Shown: positions 1 through 11,604, counted from the first letter of the stretch. The stretch is 64,000 bases of DNA from Trichopria drosophilae (GCA_030407085.1 CM059586.1:33653501-33717500); one strand, 5' to 3'. Notes: a model not told the origin generated them from the letters alone. Numbers and translations: made by a program.

Positions 1-342
1 TTCTTAATTGTGTAGTTATGAAGCATCATTGTTAATAAATTGGGGTAAAGAAATATCTTGCTGTAACTTTCAAATGCTTCAGAGTATCTAGGTGGTTAGC
101 TAAAATGTTTTCGATCCTGTCTAAACAATAATGCAGACAAGAATCACCAAATTTTAATATTGTACTAATCCATAGTCGTAAATGATATTCAAGAAATAGG
201 AAGCCAAACTTTTAATACACTTTGTCATTATGTATTTTAGCTCAGCCATTACCCTCTGGCAACAAAAGATTTAACAGTGTAGAGTGTTGCAGCTCTCCTA
301 GAAACTCGTAAACTGGTACATATTCAAAACGATTTAAATAAA
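1..342. other. AT-rich sequence, nothing recognised
   Basis: No frame, repeat or hairpin that I could support. Confidence 0.5.
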
Positions 343-840
343 TTGTCAAAATACGAATACTTTCCTGTACGATACAAGGTTATAATTTGTTGCTTTAAAG
401 GAACGCGAATTGCGGCGCTATTGTCTTACGATGTACAAATAACACGGTACCAAATGAATTTACAACCCAGAATGAGTATAGGCGATGTAAACGGGGATGT
501 CTTCATTCGGTCAGCGTGCACTCGGTCGGGTCGTATTGTTGCTACAAGTGCGATTTGCCGGGGTAACAAGCACGGAACGCGAAAATTCCAACGCGAGGGC
601 TGCTCTGATTTACGGCCTAGAGTGGTAAAGCCATAACAGCTTTACCAAAATGAAGAGGTTTAATGCGAACGAAAGAGCGTTGCTGTTTTTACTTCACTCC
701 CTCGTCCATCTCTCTGTCTCCTTCTACACCATGCTCGCGTACGCCCCATCCATCTTGGTCTCGCTCTCGTACATCGGCCTCTATTTCTTTCTTTCTCTCG
801 TAAAAACAATCAAGCGGCACGTCAGGCCGACACACTAAAC
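343..840. other. GC-richer island, candidate regulatory sequence
   Basis: Composition rises sharply against the flanks, with many CpG-containing words (CGGTCAGCGTGC, GGTCGGGTCG) and a pyrimidine-rich right part (665-790). Two short open frames (97 and 62 codons) cross it. Neither looks like a known protein, and the first opens at TTG rather than ATG. Unique GC-richer islands inside introns of developmental genes are often enhancers; that reading is inference. Confidence 0.35.
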
Positions 841-1310
841 CTTGATTGCAACAGATGACGAGAAGAAAACGTTGCGAGAAAAAATGCCATGTAAAAAGAA
901 AGTGAAAAAGTGCCAGTTTGACAGTAATGTTTTCCAGAAATCAACCATTTCTCCGTTTCATCACCTCCGTCTACGACGGTTCCAACGATGAACGCCAACT
1001 CTTTTGAACCTCAGAATTGTGCGGACAAAAAAATGTGCAATCGTTTAAGAACCCTCCTTATGTTGATGACTGATTGCAAGAAATTGCCTTCTGATAAAAT
1101 TGATCGCATATTTCCAGTCGACCAAAAGACGAATCCAAATGGACAGACAGCACTACACCTGGATCCAGAGATTCTTTTAAACTTCCTGCCATTAAGTCCT
1201 TAATACCTTCACCCAGCAAAATAATGACAGGGAGTCTTTGATTCGTCGTCGAGCCAAGTTAAATTAAGGCACCAGTCTGTAAAGAACAAGATTATATACG
1301 ATCGGTAACG
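841..1310 (+). other. Mixed sequence with an unsupported 71-codon frame (988-1203)
   Basis: An ATG-started frame at 988-1203 has a mixed, protein-like composition (for example TDCKKLPSDKIDRIFPVDQ), but I recognise no family. It has no convincing splice context, and an isolated 71-codon frame is not unusual in this window. I do not call it a gene. Confidence 0.2.
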
Positions 1311-1319
1311 AAGAAATGT

Positions 1320-1850
1320 TTTGTGTAATTATGAAAGGCGTAAAGAGATCTTCCGCGACGTAAAAAGCAACGGGGTAGAAATGTATCACCTCGACCCCCT
1401 GTGGTCTCGGCTTATTATCTCCAGTTATTTAACGCATCAGATCCTCGCATCCGCAGTTCCCAGGATAGAAAGCGACCGCATCATTTTGGGTATTGTTTTC
1501 AACGCGCATGAATTCCCCGAGCCGCGGGAACGAGTCGCCAAAGGCGAATGCGTAATCCGACCACGGGGCGAAAATTCCACCATAAGTAAGCGGGGTAAAG
1601 TCGGAGGAGGATTCCGGGTTGATTTTCACCCTCTGAGGTGCGGCACCTCGGTTTCGCCCCCTTATATTCCTGATGCTCCCTCATTCTATCTGTCTGTCTC
1701 TGTCTTTCTCTTACCCTTACCCCCCTAAATCCATTGGTTAGGGCGGTCATTCGCGGCGTTAATATTTCATTAACGTCGGTCTCGCGGCTTCCGACCGCAT
1801 TATTACGAATTATAATTCTGTCGGACTTGATTCTCAAATTAGACTAGAGA
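1320..1850. other. GC-richer island, open on both strands
   Basis: A CpG-containing island (1480-1800 is the richest part, with CGCGGGAACGAG and GGTCTCGCGGCTTCCG). Long frames occur on both strands (135 codons plus, 112 codons minus). That is typical of a stretch poor in AT-rich stop codons rather than of a gene. Candidate regulatory island by composition only. Confidence 0.35.
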
Positions 1851-2135
1851 AAGTTGGCTCGATTTAATTTGCTCGGAATTTACCACGGTAGATACACTGA
1901 AATTCATTAATTACTGCTCCGATTAGCGGATGGTTTGTATTTTGCCGAGATGTCCGGTATTCTATTCATTACATGTATAACACTTGAATGTCTACGTTCA
2001 TAATCCAATTATTGTCTTCATGGAATTCAATTCAACAAATTCTAATATTCATCATATTTATTAAAAAAGGCTTTCTTATTAGATGTCGAAATCGTGCAGT
2101 GAAAGAATAAGTACGAGGTCCTATTTGGAGGTTAA

Positions 2136-2324
2136 CCCTTTCCAGCCAGACGTGAGAAAAGCACGATATTTGTCGTACTATTTTCAAGTGTGCTCTGTGA
2201 TTCTTGTCGAAAGAGACAATTTTTTATGGGAACACACTTGAAAATGGTAGGAAAAGTATTTGTCAAAAATTAAAAAAAATCTTTTTAATGGAGAACTGAG
2301 CTAGTCATTTCGGAATGAAAAAGG
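2136..2324. mobile_element. piggyBac-like MITE (TTAA-flanked)
   Basis: The 189 bp segment is flanked on both sides by TTAA (2132-2135 and 2325-2328), the target duplication of piggyBac-superfamily transposons. Its ends are imperfect inverted repeats: CCCTTTCCAGCCAGA on the left, and CCTTTTTCATTCCGA reading inward from the right. Inside is a second hairpin, ATTTTCAAGTGTG near 2182 facing CACACTTGAAAAT near 2235. There is no coding capacity. It may be related to the element at 7591-8259, which shares the CCCTTT start. Confidence 0.6.
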
Positions 2325-2328
2325 TTAA

Positions 2329-2780
2329 GACACCTTTAAGAACCTGATCTCATAGTTCGAAACATACGCAATAAGTTTCTGTGGCAAGAAGTTGCATTAT
2401 ATTTAATATATGACAAACATGGTAATATTTTTCGTAGACCAGCAATCTTTCAAGACTAAAACTATTAATCATCATGATTACATTTTCCAATGCACATATC
2501 TCCATAAATTGTTCAAGTAATACACCCATACAAGTCGAAGGAAGGGAACTGCTTCTAATCGACATATTGTTAAGATTTTTCTACTTCGGTAGATGCATTA
2601 ACTACTCTCAGGAAGGCAGGACACTGCATTAAATCCCGAATAAGGACAGGCGATCGATGGATTTTTTTTTCAGGGAATTCGCAAGCCACTATATACCTAC
2701 GTTCTATGCAACACTCTGCGTATTGCGTGGAACGACAATGGACTAACGTCGAGGCACAATTAGCCAAAGGTTTTATTGGT
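2329..2780. other. AT-rich sequence, nothing recognised
   Basis: Two minus-strand frames of 71 and 79 codons occur here with no family resemblance or splice context. Confidence 0.4.
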
Positions 2781-2930
2781 CCATACTCCAGCTGACCTAC
2801 GACCGCCAACAGTTAATCAATGCTTTTATGAGCGAGCGGCCAAGCGCTCGGCAGGGCCACCCACTCGCCCACGCTTACCCTCGCCTCGTCTCGACGCGAC
2901 ACGCGTATCTATATCCCTCTTTCATATGTT
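2780..2930. other. Short GC-rich island with hairpin
   Basis: About 150 bp of C-rich, CpG-containing sequence (2838-2905), including GAGCG...CGCTC arms around 2832-2850. It also carries a TTTTATGAGC word of the kind bound by posterior Hox or Caudal homeodomains. Regulatory role is inferred. Confidence 0.3.
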
Positions 2931-5160
2931 TTCGTATTTCCTAAACCTACAAAGTTCCAATCTAACAGTTTCTTGCTGTCTTCGCCTAGAATCAACTATC
3001 GGTTGCGTATTAACCCAATGTGTGGTCTAAAGTTATCTGGAAATTTTATTGGCATATATTTCACCACGAGTTATTTTGACATTTTCACATTTGTTACGTT
3101 GCAACGAGACAGATATCGATATCAATTTGTTTTGAGAAGCGTTAATTCAGGGTCTCTGCCACGCAATCTGAAATTACATTCGAAATGCATCCGACATGTG
3201 GAACCAACCCGAATCAACCAAAATATTGTCTTTCCAGGAAAATATCAATTGAATCGCTGATGAAATGTCATCGAAGTATCCCCCTCTACAGTAATGTTTG
3301 ATTTATCATTTAAAAATTCCTTGATAATTATGAAGCCAATTTATGGTAAACCTGCAATCACACAGTAATTGACTTTGGGATTCCGTGAAATAATCCATTT
3401 CAAAAACAAATGGTAAAGAAATGCAGAAAACACTAACAATACTCGGTTGGCATTGACCATCGAATGAATGACATTTGATTTTCGACCTCTTGGAACGACA
3501 CAAATAACTGTTCACTGACGATAAAAATACGTGATAATAATTTGATAGCGATGGTTCTCACGTATCGCTTTTCAAGCACACCTGTGCAATACCGTATGCT
3601 GGTTAATCCGTGTTTACACAGCGCACGAATTGGTCACCCTATTGAAAATGCAACATCTACCCACGCTTCGCCACATATCTCATTACCTTCATTATTCCGA
3701 TTTAATGTATTTTCTAAACAATACAAATTAATTAATGTATATCTTTCTAAGCATCTTTATAGTATACGGGTAGCAGGGGAGCTCCGAGTTCAAGCACCCC
3801 TGCAACGCTCCACATTTTGCATCAACGATTTTTCAGTTATGTTATACATCTTGTCTCTATAATATTTCATAAAGAAAATTCAGGAATAAAAAGGACACCG
3901 CTCATTACTGACAGATACGTTTCCCCCCGTTCGGAATAGACAGGTATTCATCTTCGGTGATCCCCATTTCTCTTTGTAATGTTTTCCAACTTACTATTTG
4001 ATGGGGACAGCTTTTCTGTTAATCGTAAGTGAATGGCAGACAAAGAAAATATACTCGCGGCATATTCTTCTGTATTTTGAGGAAACAGAACCCGTACCTG
4101 TCATATTCAATCAGCGGTCAATTCTTCTATTATATCTATACTAAAAACTCCCACAATTCGTCCATATTTCTGATCGGATTCAATGACTGCAACCAAGCTG
4201 AAAAGTTACATGTTTCGTGTCCTTAGTTTACGAAGCAGAAAACCGTAAGATTCTTAGCGTATAATCCAATTCTTTTCCTTCTTCAATAAAATAATGCTTT
4301 TTGAAGTGTCTTTATACATTTTATTTCGTAAAATGTTTTTTAGAGTTGCACAATCTCTGCCGTAACAATGGTAACAATACACAAAGTATAACGAATTCTG
4401 AATGAAATGGCTATGCCACGTGTTCGATCATTTCACTGATTAAATCGACTTTTGAATGTTTCAAGTCCGACAACAAACCGGAAAAGTGTTGTTCGTGCAG
4501 GCGAGAGCCCTACCGCACGCAATGCTACCGGACAGACTTTCGTTTCTTCAGACAATGTAGTATTTGCCTCGCGATATTTGACGTGCCTGCTAAGAACTGC
4601 ACACTGATTACTGGACGAAGAACTTGCGGCGAGTTTAGGCCCCATTTTAGAAAGTACACGAGGAACGCTTCATTTGAATGTGGCGTTATGTTTTCATTTT
4701 GCGCCCTATCTCCCCCGAGGTTAAATGCTTTGCCATTCAGCTGGTAATAAGTGTGGTCTTCAATTTTTTTTGTCAATATTCTTTTAACGTTATTATGCAA
4801 TCCTTTTAGACACAGCCCTCCAGAGTTGAAAATGATTGCAGCGTTTAGTCTGACAACTTTTGATAATCAGATGAGAACTTGAATTCTTTCAGTTCCATTG
4901 AAATGTGGTACCAGTTTTTGAATCCTACATTATGTAAATACAATAAAGCAGAACAGAAATCTCCTATATGACTTTACGAGCTGCATGTTACCATTTGATG
5001 CTGAATGACCCGTGACAATCGCCTCTATTATTGCAAAGGATTACGAATTCGAACGACACATTGAAACGCAAAATATTGTTAAACATTAATAGGACTCGAA
5101 ATGCGGAAAATTCGCGGACCTCGAACATGCGTCGTATTTACTTCAGTTTCCAATTGAAAT
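2931..5160. other. AT-rich intron, nothing recognised
   Basis: Short frames on both strands with no recognisable motif. A purine/pyrimidine-mixed patch at 4440-4730 is slightly GC-richer. No inverted or tandem repeat was seen. Confidence 0.45.
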
Positions 5161-5920
5161 CGATTTATCTATATTTGCGGAAAGCATACTAGGGTCGTTG
5201 CACAGCGTGCTGGCAATCGTAAAACAATTATACAATTACCGGCAGGCCGTATAATTAACTGCCGACCGTTTGGACGTTCATTTGGCGCTGGGGCTGTATT
5301 GCAACTGCACGCCGTGCGCCCGCCGAGTTGCATTCCACAATTCGCACATGGAGCCAAGCACGCCTTTTTTCGAATGCTGACTTTACAAACGAATCGAACC
5401 CCTCCTCGATTAACGTTACATCCAACGAAATTTTCGAATGACGAAGTTCGTTTATTAATAACAAAAATAAAAATGAAAAACCTGACAGTCTCTTTCCTTC
5501 ATTTGTTTCAATTTATATTGATCTTAAGAAGATCATAGAAAACAGTACTCGAATTTTGAAATATTACCGAAAATTTAAACGTTGGCAGCAATGGGCCTCG
5601 ATCCAACGATAACCAGCATTCAGTGGCGCCATTACCACTGTTGCAACCGCGTATCGGTGCGCAACGTTGCATTCATTCAGCTGCATTATTTCGTCAACGC
5701 ATGTTTGGTTGTGCAATTGCTAACGACGCCAATGTTGGTTGCGTTGTTTGCCACGCGTCGATTCTCCAATTACATTTCCGGACGAACAAAGCAAACATTG
5801 TTCTCGGCGCCAAAACCGTTATTCTCCAGGTTGCGTGCAATTGCCACTCTCTTAATTCAATCCACAAAATCTCGTTGGTGTACAGTGAATAGAACTTGTA
5901 AATTTCGTTAGTGACAAACT
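5161..5920. other. Two GC-richer islands (5200-5400 and 5585-5890)
   Basis: The second island is rich in GTTGCA/TGCAAC words (CACTGTTGCAACCGCG, CAACGTTGCATTC, GGTTGCGTTG, GGTTGCGTGCAATTGC) repeated within about 250 bp. It is open in two overlapping plus frames of 109 and 89 codons, neither protein-like. A cluster of one hexamer in an intronic island is typical of a regulatory element or a decayed repeat. Confidence 0.35.
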
Positions 5921-6471
5921 ACTGTCTGCGATATTTGAAGTCGATAATAGCATTTCATTCTATGGACGAAATTAAAGAATTTATAATTAGTTAGATGGCG
6001 TGTATGCAATTTCTATTTATTTATTCATCATTCGACTGATCTTATTTATTTGCTTGTGATGTTGGAATAAAATGAAACGTTGCTTTTAGAAATAGTTGAA
6101 AACCATGTCAATTATGACAACTTTTTCTTATATTAAAAAAAATCCTTCCCATAAATTCTTGTAGAATATAAAAAAAATCCACGTTTTTTTGAATTTTTAT
6201 TTTAAGAATATTGACACGGCCACCAATTATGTTAAAGTTTGGATTTTTAATGAACAAGTGGGATTTTTCAGTTTTTTTCTTGATGGTTTCCGTATCGACA
6301 TTCTTACTTAAAATTCCACCAAACCTACTATTTTTAAACATTTTGTTAAACTTTGTCCGACATTGAAACCGCTGCTTAAAATTCCAAGAAAAAAATTGCG
6401 GAAGATTTTTTAATAATAACCATTGAAAAAATCAACAAACCCGTAAAATATCGTCGTTTGTTTATTTGGGT
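5921..6471. other. AT-rich intron
   Basis: Poly-A/T runs and TTTATTTATT words only. Confidence 0.45.
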
Positions 6472-6641
6472 ATTTTCTAAAAGCAATAATGAAACATTAT
6501 ATATTATATTTACTTATTTTCAATTCCTTCAGATTATATATATTTAAAATAGACTATAACTGAGTTGAAAATACACAAACAACTAATGTACGTCTTATAC
6601 AAGCAATTGGATTGTTTAAATATCTGGAAATTAATATTGCG

Positions 6642-6737
6642 AAGTGGTCAGAGGCCTCGAAGTTTAGTTGGTAGAACGTTCGACCGGCAACCGAAAGGTT
6701 CCGAGTTCAACTCCCCGCGCATCGAATCTTACCACTT
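6642..6737 (+). pseudogene. tRNA-like sequence (degenerate tRNA or SINE head)
   Basis: 6660-6677 reads AAGTTTAGTTGGTAGAAC, close to the tRNA D-arm/A-box consensus. 6703-6714 reads GAGTTCAACTCC, close to the T-arm/B-box. The anticodon loop would be CCGGCAA (anticodon GGC), with an imperfect stem. The acceptor stem pairs poorly at the expected place, but 11 nt flanks (AAGTGGTCAGA and TCTTACCACTT) are complementary at 10 of 11 positions. It is not a functional tRNA. A similar D-arm and anticodon region occurs on the minus strand near 62800-62850. Confidence 0.4.
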
Positions 6738-7072
6738 TAGTCATCATTTTTTTGAAAAAAAAATCTTAAAACAATCCAAGTTTTCCATCTTTGCCATCAT
6801 AAACAAATTGTGAATTTTTCTAGCAAAATTTACATTAATTAATTTTAGAGCAGACGAGTTTCTGTCGTCAAAAACGAATTAGCTCGAAAAATTAAAAGTG
6901 ATTTGCTCGTCAAAAACGTAAATCAGTTGTTTGTTTATGAGTGATAATTACGACCATAAAAATATTTATGTGAGTTGAAAATAATTAATTTTAGTTTAAT
7001 TAAATTGTTTTTAATTATATTAAGATTAACATGTACCTGACAAAGGAAAACCATTTTCTATTTTTTTGATAA

Positions 7073-7121
7073 GTTTTTCAATGTACGTCTTCTAAAGTTT
7101 TTTCAATGTACGTTTTCTAAA
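7073..7121 (+). repeat. 24-25 bp direct duplication
   Basis: Two adjacent copies of GTTTTTCAATGTACGTYTTC plus a short tail, at 7073-7096 and 7097-7121, differing by one T and one C/T. The word AATGTACGTCTT also occurs once at about 6587. Confidence 0.7.
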
Positions 7122-7269
7122 TCAAATATAGTAAACCTTAGGCGAAAATATTTTCATAGGTATTCAAAGAGATTTATCAATGCCTTTCTATGACTTATAA
7201 AATGAAAGAAAATATTGAATTTTGAATGATATCATCTTGACAATATAAGCTATAAAAATCCAAACGCAA

Positions 7270-7565
7270 ATTATCCCAGGTGGAAACTTACCACTGTCCC
7301 GGTACTGCGCCAGTACAGATTGTACCGGATCGGTACTGGCATTTTACCGAAAGGTAACCTGGCCGGGTACTGCAGCAGTATTAACATAGTATTAATTCAA
7401 CAATACTGTCAATCGGTACTGTGCTAGGACTATGCCAGTATAATGCCTGTACTGCGCCAGTGCTGATACGACGTCGACGGGCAGTACTGGCATTAGTCAC
7501 AAGTTACTACGAACGCGGTACAAGGCCAGTATTCACTACCGCCATTATACCGACGTTTCGACGAA
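7270..7565. repeat. Array of GTACTG / CCAGTA motifs
   Basis: About 300 bp contain GTACTG six times, usually in CGGTACTG or GGTACTGGC contexts, and CAGTA-containing complements such as GCGCCAGTAC. The motifs therefore appear in both orientations without a fixed period. GC content is higher than in the flanks. No frame or known element fits. It ends just before the TTAA-flanked MITE at 7591. Confidence 0.55.
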
Positions 7566-7590
7566 AATCAGTTTAAAATGTAAACTTTAA

Positions 7591-8259
7591 CCCTTTGCGG
7601 CATACATTTTTCTTTACACGGAAAACATCTGAAAATTGTTGCTCGGGGATTTTCGGGGTCGCTGATTCCGAATCTAAAGTTAGATTTTGAAAATTCAAAA
7701 TGGTGGATCCAAGATGGCCGACTGAAATGCGAAAAATTATTCATAAGTTATATATAATGAATCATAACTCGATAAAGTAGCTTTTAACATTTCAGTCTGG
7801 CATCTTGGCTCCGTCATTTTGAATTTTCAAAATGTGACCACAGATTCGTTATCAGCATCCGCGAAACCCCCAGTGTACCCAGTTTCATCACGATCCAGTG
7901 ACTTTTAAAATTGTCCGTGGGTCATCTTGACTCCGCAATTTTGAATTTTCAAAATATGAGATCAGATTCGTAATCAGCGACTCCGAAAACCTCTGTACCA
8001 TGAACTCCATAAGGTTATGTCTAAAAGTTTCTTCAATAATGAATTTTTTATTATAAAAAGCCCTTTTTTAGAAATTGTTTATTGTTTATCAATAAATTGA
8101 CAATGATTTTAAACATTTTTCCCAGGAATTTTCATACTGTAATGTCCAGCAAGCATAAAATTACAAAAAAAGGGCTAAATCAAATAAAAAGTACTTTAAA
8201 TTCGAAAAAAATTGATTAAAAATAGGTGGCATCGGGTGATGCCATTATGCCGCAAAGGG
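7591..8259. mobile_element. piggyBac-like MITE with perfect terminal inverted repeats
   Basis: The 669 bp element is flanked by TTAA on both sides (7587-7590 and 8260-8263). It has perfect 14 bp ends, CCCTTTGCGGCATA and TATGCCGCAAAGGG. A subterminal hairpin (GGTGGCATC...GATGCCA) lies at the right end. The body carries three copies, in both orientations, of a dispersed motif built around GCCATTTTGAATTTTCAAAA followed by GATTCGTAATCAGCGAC (about 7665-7720, 7785-7870 and 7915-7995). There is no transposase. TTAA duplication and CCC-starting ends are hallmarks of the piggyBac superfamily. Confidence 0.8.
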
Positions 8260-8740
8260 TTAAGCGATCTGCGGCCCTATTATCAATTAAATTAAGAATT
8301 AAAAAAATCTAGTTTATTGTTTTTCGATACTGTTTAAGAATTCACAGAAAAGTAAGAAAACAAAATTATGATTTCTTTTATCCATCTTAGAAGGGGTCAT
8401 TTCTCCACGAGAATTAAGACAAACAAATAGTCAATACATACAAGGTTTTCTTCTAAGATTTAATACCAAGCAATTTGGTGTGGAAATCGGTAAAATATTT
8501 GGCGAACATTGAAAAAGTTGAAAAAATATATCATATTTTTCGAGACGAAATATAGCAACAAAAAAAAGAGAAACTGTGTTTACTTTACCTAATTCATGTT
8601 ATTGTTAATCTAATTTAAAAAATTTCATCTAACCGATAATATATATTTTCAACTCAGTTATAGCCTATTTTAATTATATAATGTGAAAGAATTGAGAAGT
8701 AAGTATAACATATAATTCTTCAATAATGCTTTTACAGAAG

Positions 8741-9590
8741 CTTCAAAGTAAATGTTTTGTTATTTTTTTTTTAATTTGTTGTTATGCAAAAATTCTACCT
8801 AATTTTCTTTTTGTTTAAACTTTCTTCATCAAGACCGAGTTTTCTTCATTATAATATAACCTATGCATGTATAATAAGAAACTATATATAATTTTAGGAT
8901 CTCTGTGTTTGCATAACAATGTTAGTTGAAAATATCGATGTATCATACCTATTTTGGACCATAACATTTAAACTACTAAACAGATTCAGAAAACGTATTT
9001 GTTTGTTGATGCCATAATTATCTTTTATTTTCTTGTTTTTTTTGGCCGATCAGAGGTTTTTTTGATCTGATACAGAATATGAAGCTATTTCGGAAAAAAT
9101 GAAAAAAAATTTAAATCGTATTTATAGAAAAAAGATTTTGTACCATTGTCGAGTTTCATGGGTCAAAATACATCAGAAAAAAATGATGGCATTAAATATA
9201 CATTTTGCTTTAAACCAATAAGATTAAATTTCGTTTGAAGCCATATATATTATACAATATCAAGACAGGAACATAAATTTGCAACTTTGTGTTATAAACC
9301 TTTACTGATCACAGTTATCTACATGTTGCGAATAAAAAAAATATCGAATATTCAGTTTTTACAAGGCCCCATTAAGCCGAGAAGTCAATCCTGACCTATC
9401 CTACTAAGCCGGTCGTCTCTTAATACACGAAGAAATTAACTATATAGTTGAAACCTACGAGTCATCTGGCCTGACCAACAAAAGTCATTTTATGCAGCCG
9501 ATCTTTCACGCTACTTAACTTTATGATCCCCGCCAACTCAAGCAATCTCCTTGGTCGTATCTAACTCGTCGTTTCTTCAAAACGGGTCTA
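8741..9590. other. AT-rich intron
   Basis: Very AT-rich to about 9360. A small hairpin (ATCAGA...TCTGAT, about 9050-9072) is the only structure. The last 230 bp (9360-9590) are GC-richer and lead into the next island. Confidence 0.4.
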
Positions 9591-10210
9591 TTACGCACGT
9601 TCTACAAATCGGAAATTGACATTCTACTAAAAGTTCCCCACCTCCTCAATCGGGCCCGAGATTCGTTTCGAAGAGAATGATGCAAATTCCGAGTGCTCGT
9701 TGATGAGATCGCATTATAATACCAATCGTGACTTTGAAATCTTTGGGACCGAGATTTTAATGACTTCTGTGCCCAAACTCGCAAAAAATGATCCAGCCCG
9801 CCCTGTTCTCGATCATCGTCGCGTGCGCGCGCAACATCGTCGACCATTATACGTACTTCCATCACAAGTACGATCGTTCTGGAGAAAAACTGGCCATGTT
9901 TGACTTGGTAAATTCAAGATAGACGCGGCGTGGAGTACTCTCGATCGTCTTTTTCATTCATCAATGCACTCAGCATCCAGCGTGATTCCTTTTACAAAAA
10001 CAATGAGTGAGATGCGCCATTTCCGGCAAATGCTCCGCGTGATGCAACAAGACCCCCGGAGTCTTATTTGTCCGCAGTTCTCCAGGGGGGCTTCGAGAAA
10101 TTAAGATGCGCTGCCCGCTCGTCTGGCAACTTTTTCTCCACGAGGGGCATTGCGGCGCGAAAGTAAAATTTCAATCGCGTGTTGCGGCTACAGGTCGCCT
10201 TTTATTAGGA
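9591..10210. other. GC-richer island, candidate regulatory sequence
   Basis: Contains GTCGCGTGCGCGCGCAAC (about 9818-9835) and GACCCCCGGAGTC-type words (about 10050), well above the local composition. Frames of 87 codons (minus) and 67 codons (plus) overlap and look like neither dac nor any family I know. Confidence 0.35.
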
Positions 10211-10820
10211 GATTTAGCTTCGTGCGATGCTTTATCATATTTAAATTTCACATCCTCTATGTGTAGTATAATCTAAACATCAGATGTAAGATGTGAAAAT
10301 TAATGACAGAGGAATTATTGGACCAACTAGGTTATTGTCATAGACTATCTGCAAACAATTGTAATTGAGGGCAGTTTACATTTCGAGCATTCAACAGTCA
10401 TAACAGGGTTTTATGATAAATGATTCAACCTTCATTTGAAAGCTATCTGACGGTACATAATAGTTGGATTACATTGCTTGATGAGCCAGAATCCAATCTG
10501 CATGTTTGCCACTATACGTCAAATCGACTAACGACAATTTAGGTCAAAATCAACATCTCACAATGCACAGTCTACCTAATTCGGTTCAGTAATTGCCCTT
10601 CAAATACATCAGTGCCTTAAATATGATTGAGGGTGAATTAAACTGCACTTCCCAGTAACATAGTTGATGACCTGGCATCATGAGACAACTCTACTCCGTG
10701 AAGCTAGAACGTTAAATACAAATATGATTGTAGAACGCAATTATTATAAAACTCAATTAAACCGCAACATACGAAATTTTTGGAACATTGTCGTTCAGCT
10801 TTGAAAAGTCCATAAAACGA
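10211..10820. other. Intron sequence, nothing recognised
   Basis: Intermediate composition with scattered ATTTAAAT and TAATTA-type words. No repeat was found. Confidence 0.4.
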
Positions 10821-11210
10821 GGGAAATATGTGGAAGGAAAACAAAAAGCTGGCAATTATTTTAAGGCAAATAATGGAGCACGAATGTGTTGAGTTTATCG
10901 TCGATTCTCGCAGGAATTTGGCGGGGAGAGCGAGAGAGAAGCATGCAGTTACCGCAGGCCGCAACGCGGGAGTGCTGTCGCAGTTAATTTGGTCACTACA
11001 AGTGCGTTTGATTCCCCTAATTAATTGATTGCTGCATAGGGTCACGGTGCGACGTTGCACCGGCGAATACGGATGGTAGTAATCAAGTAGGTTCGGCATA
11101 TCGCGTTACGTTGTTGCATTTACGCACACCGGGTGCGGGTGCTACCGCCATCGCTACCTCACTTTACACGCATTACGTATGCATAATACGCTCCTAGTAT
11201 ATATATGCAT
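10821..11210. other. GC-richer island
   Basis: CpG-containing sequence around 10920-11170 (GGCGGGGAGAGCGAGAGAG, CGGGTGCGGGTGC) ending in a near-palindrome, GCATTACGTATGCATAATACG. A 131-codon minus frame (10704-11099) crosses it but has no family resemblance. It begins in no splice context that would join it to the dac exon. Confidence 0.35.
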
Positions 11211-11604
11211 TTCCCACACTCGTAACTTCGTGTACCTGATGGTCGTAAGAATCTTTCATCCATAATTAACTAGCGGCGTTATCGATTCTTATCAAATCAC
11301 GAAAAATTATGATCTAAATTATGAATGTTCAATAAAACACTTTTTCAGTTTCATGTATCAGTTGGTGTTTCATTTTATCCAGTGTTTATGATCAATAATT
11401 ATTAAAACAATATTTCAATTCTGGTGGATGTACCAGCCATGCTTACAGAATATCTCGAAATTGTACGACCATATGTATAGTTTTGAATCTGAAATCATTT
11501 TCAAGTGCTGCAATATGTAACTTGAATACTCTGTAGTGTAACGAAAAAACGGTTGTACGATACATATCAACTTCTCGAATGTAGACTGAACAGAAGAAAT
11601 GGTA
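11211..11604. other. AT-rich intron
   Basis: Nothing recognised. The 92-codon minus frame at 11415-11693 partly overlaps the MITE that starts at 11605, and is judged a chance frame. Confidence 0.4.

Larger units (their letters stand above)
6472..8740. mobile_element. 2.3 kb segment bounded by ~100 bp inverted repeats
   Basis: The left arm at about 6472-6573 and the right arm at about 8642-8740 are inverted copies. Reading inward from each end gives AAAAGCAATAATGAA versus AAAAGCATTATTGAA, then TACTTATTTTCAATTC versus TACTTACTTCTCAATTC, then AGACTATAACTGAGTTG versus AGGCTATAACTGAGTTG. The interior has no long frame, so this would be a non-autonomous DNA transposon. It contains a tRNA-like sequence, a GTACTG-rich array and a complete TTAA-flanked MITE (7591-8259). 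I could not define a target duplication. Confidence 0.6.

Noticed and set aside
1499..1837. 112-codon minus frame in the dac direction
   Set aside because: Does not resemble any dac segment. The plus strand is equally open there, so it reflects GC-rich composition.
10704..11099. 131-codon minus frame, considered as the next dac exon
   Set aside because: No resemblance to the Dach linker or coiled coil, and no acceptor compatible with the phase-1 intron.
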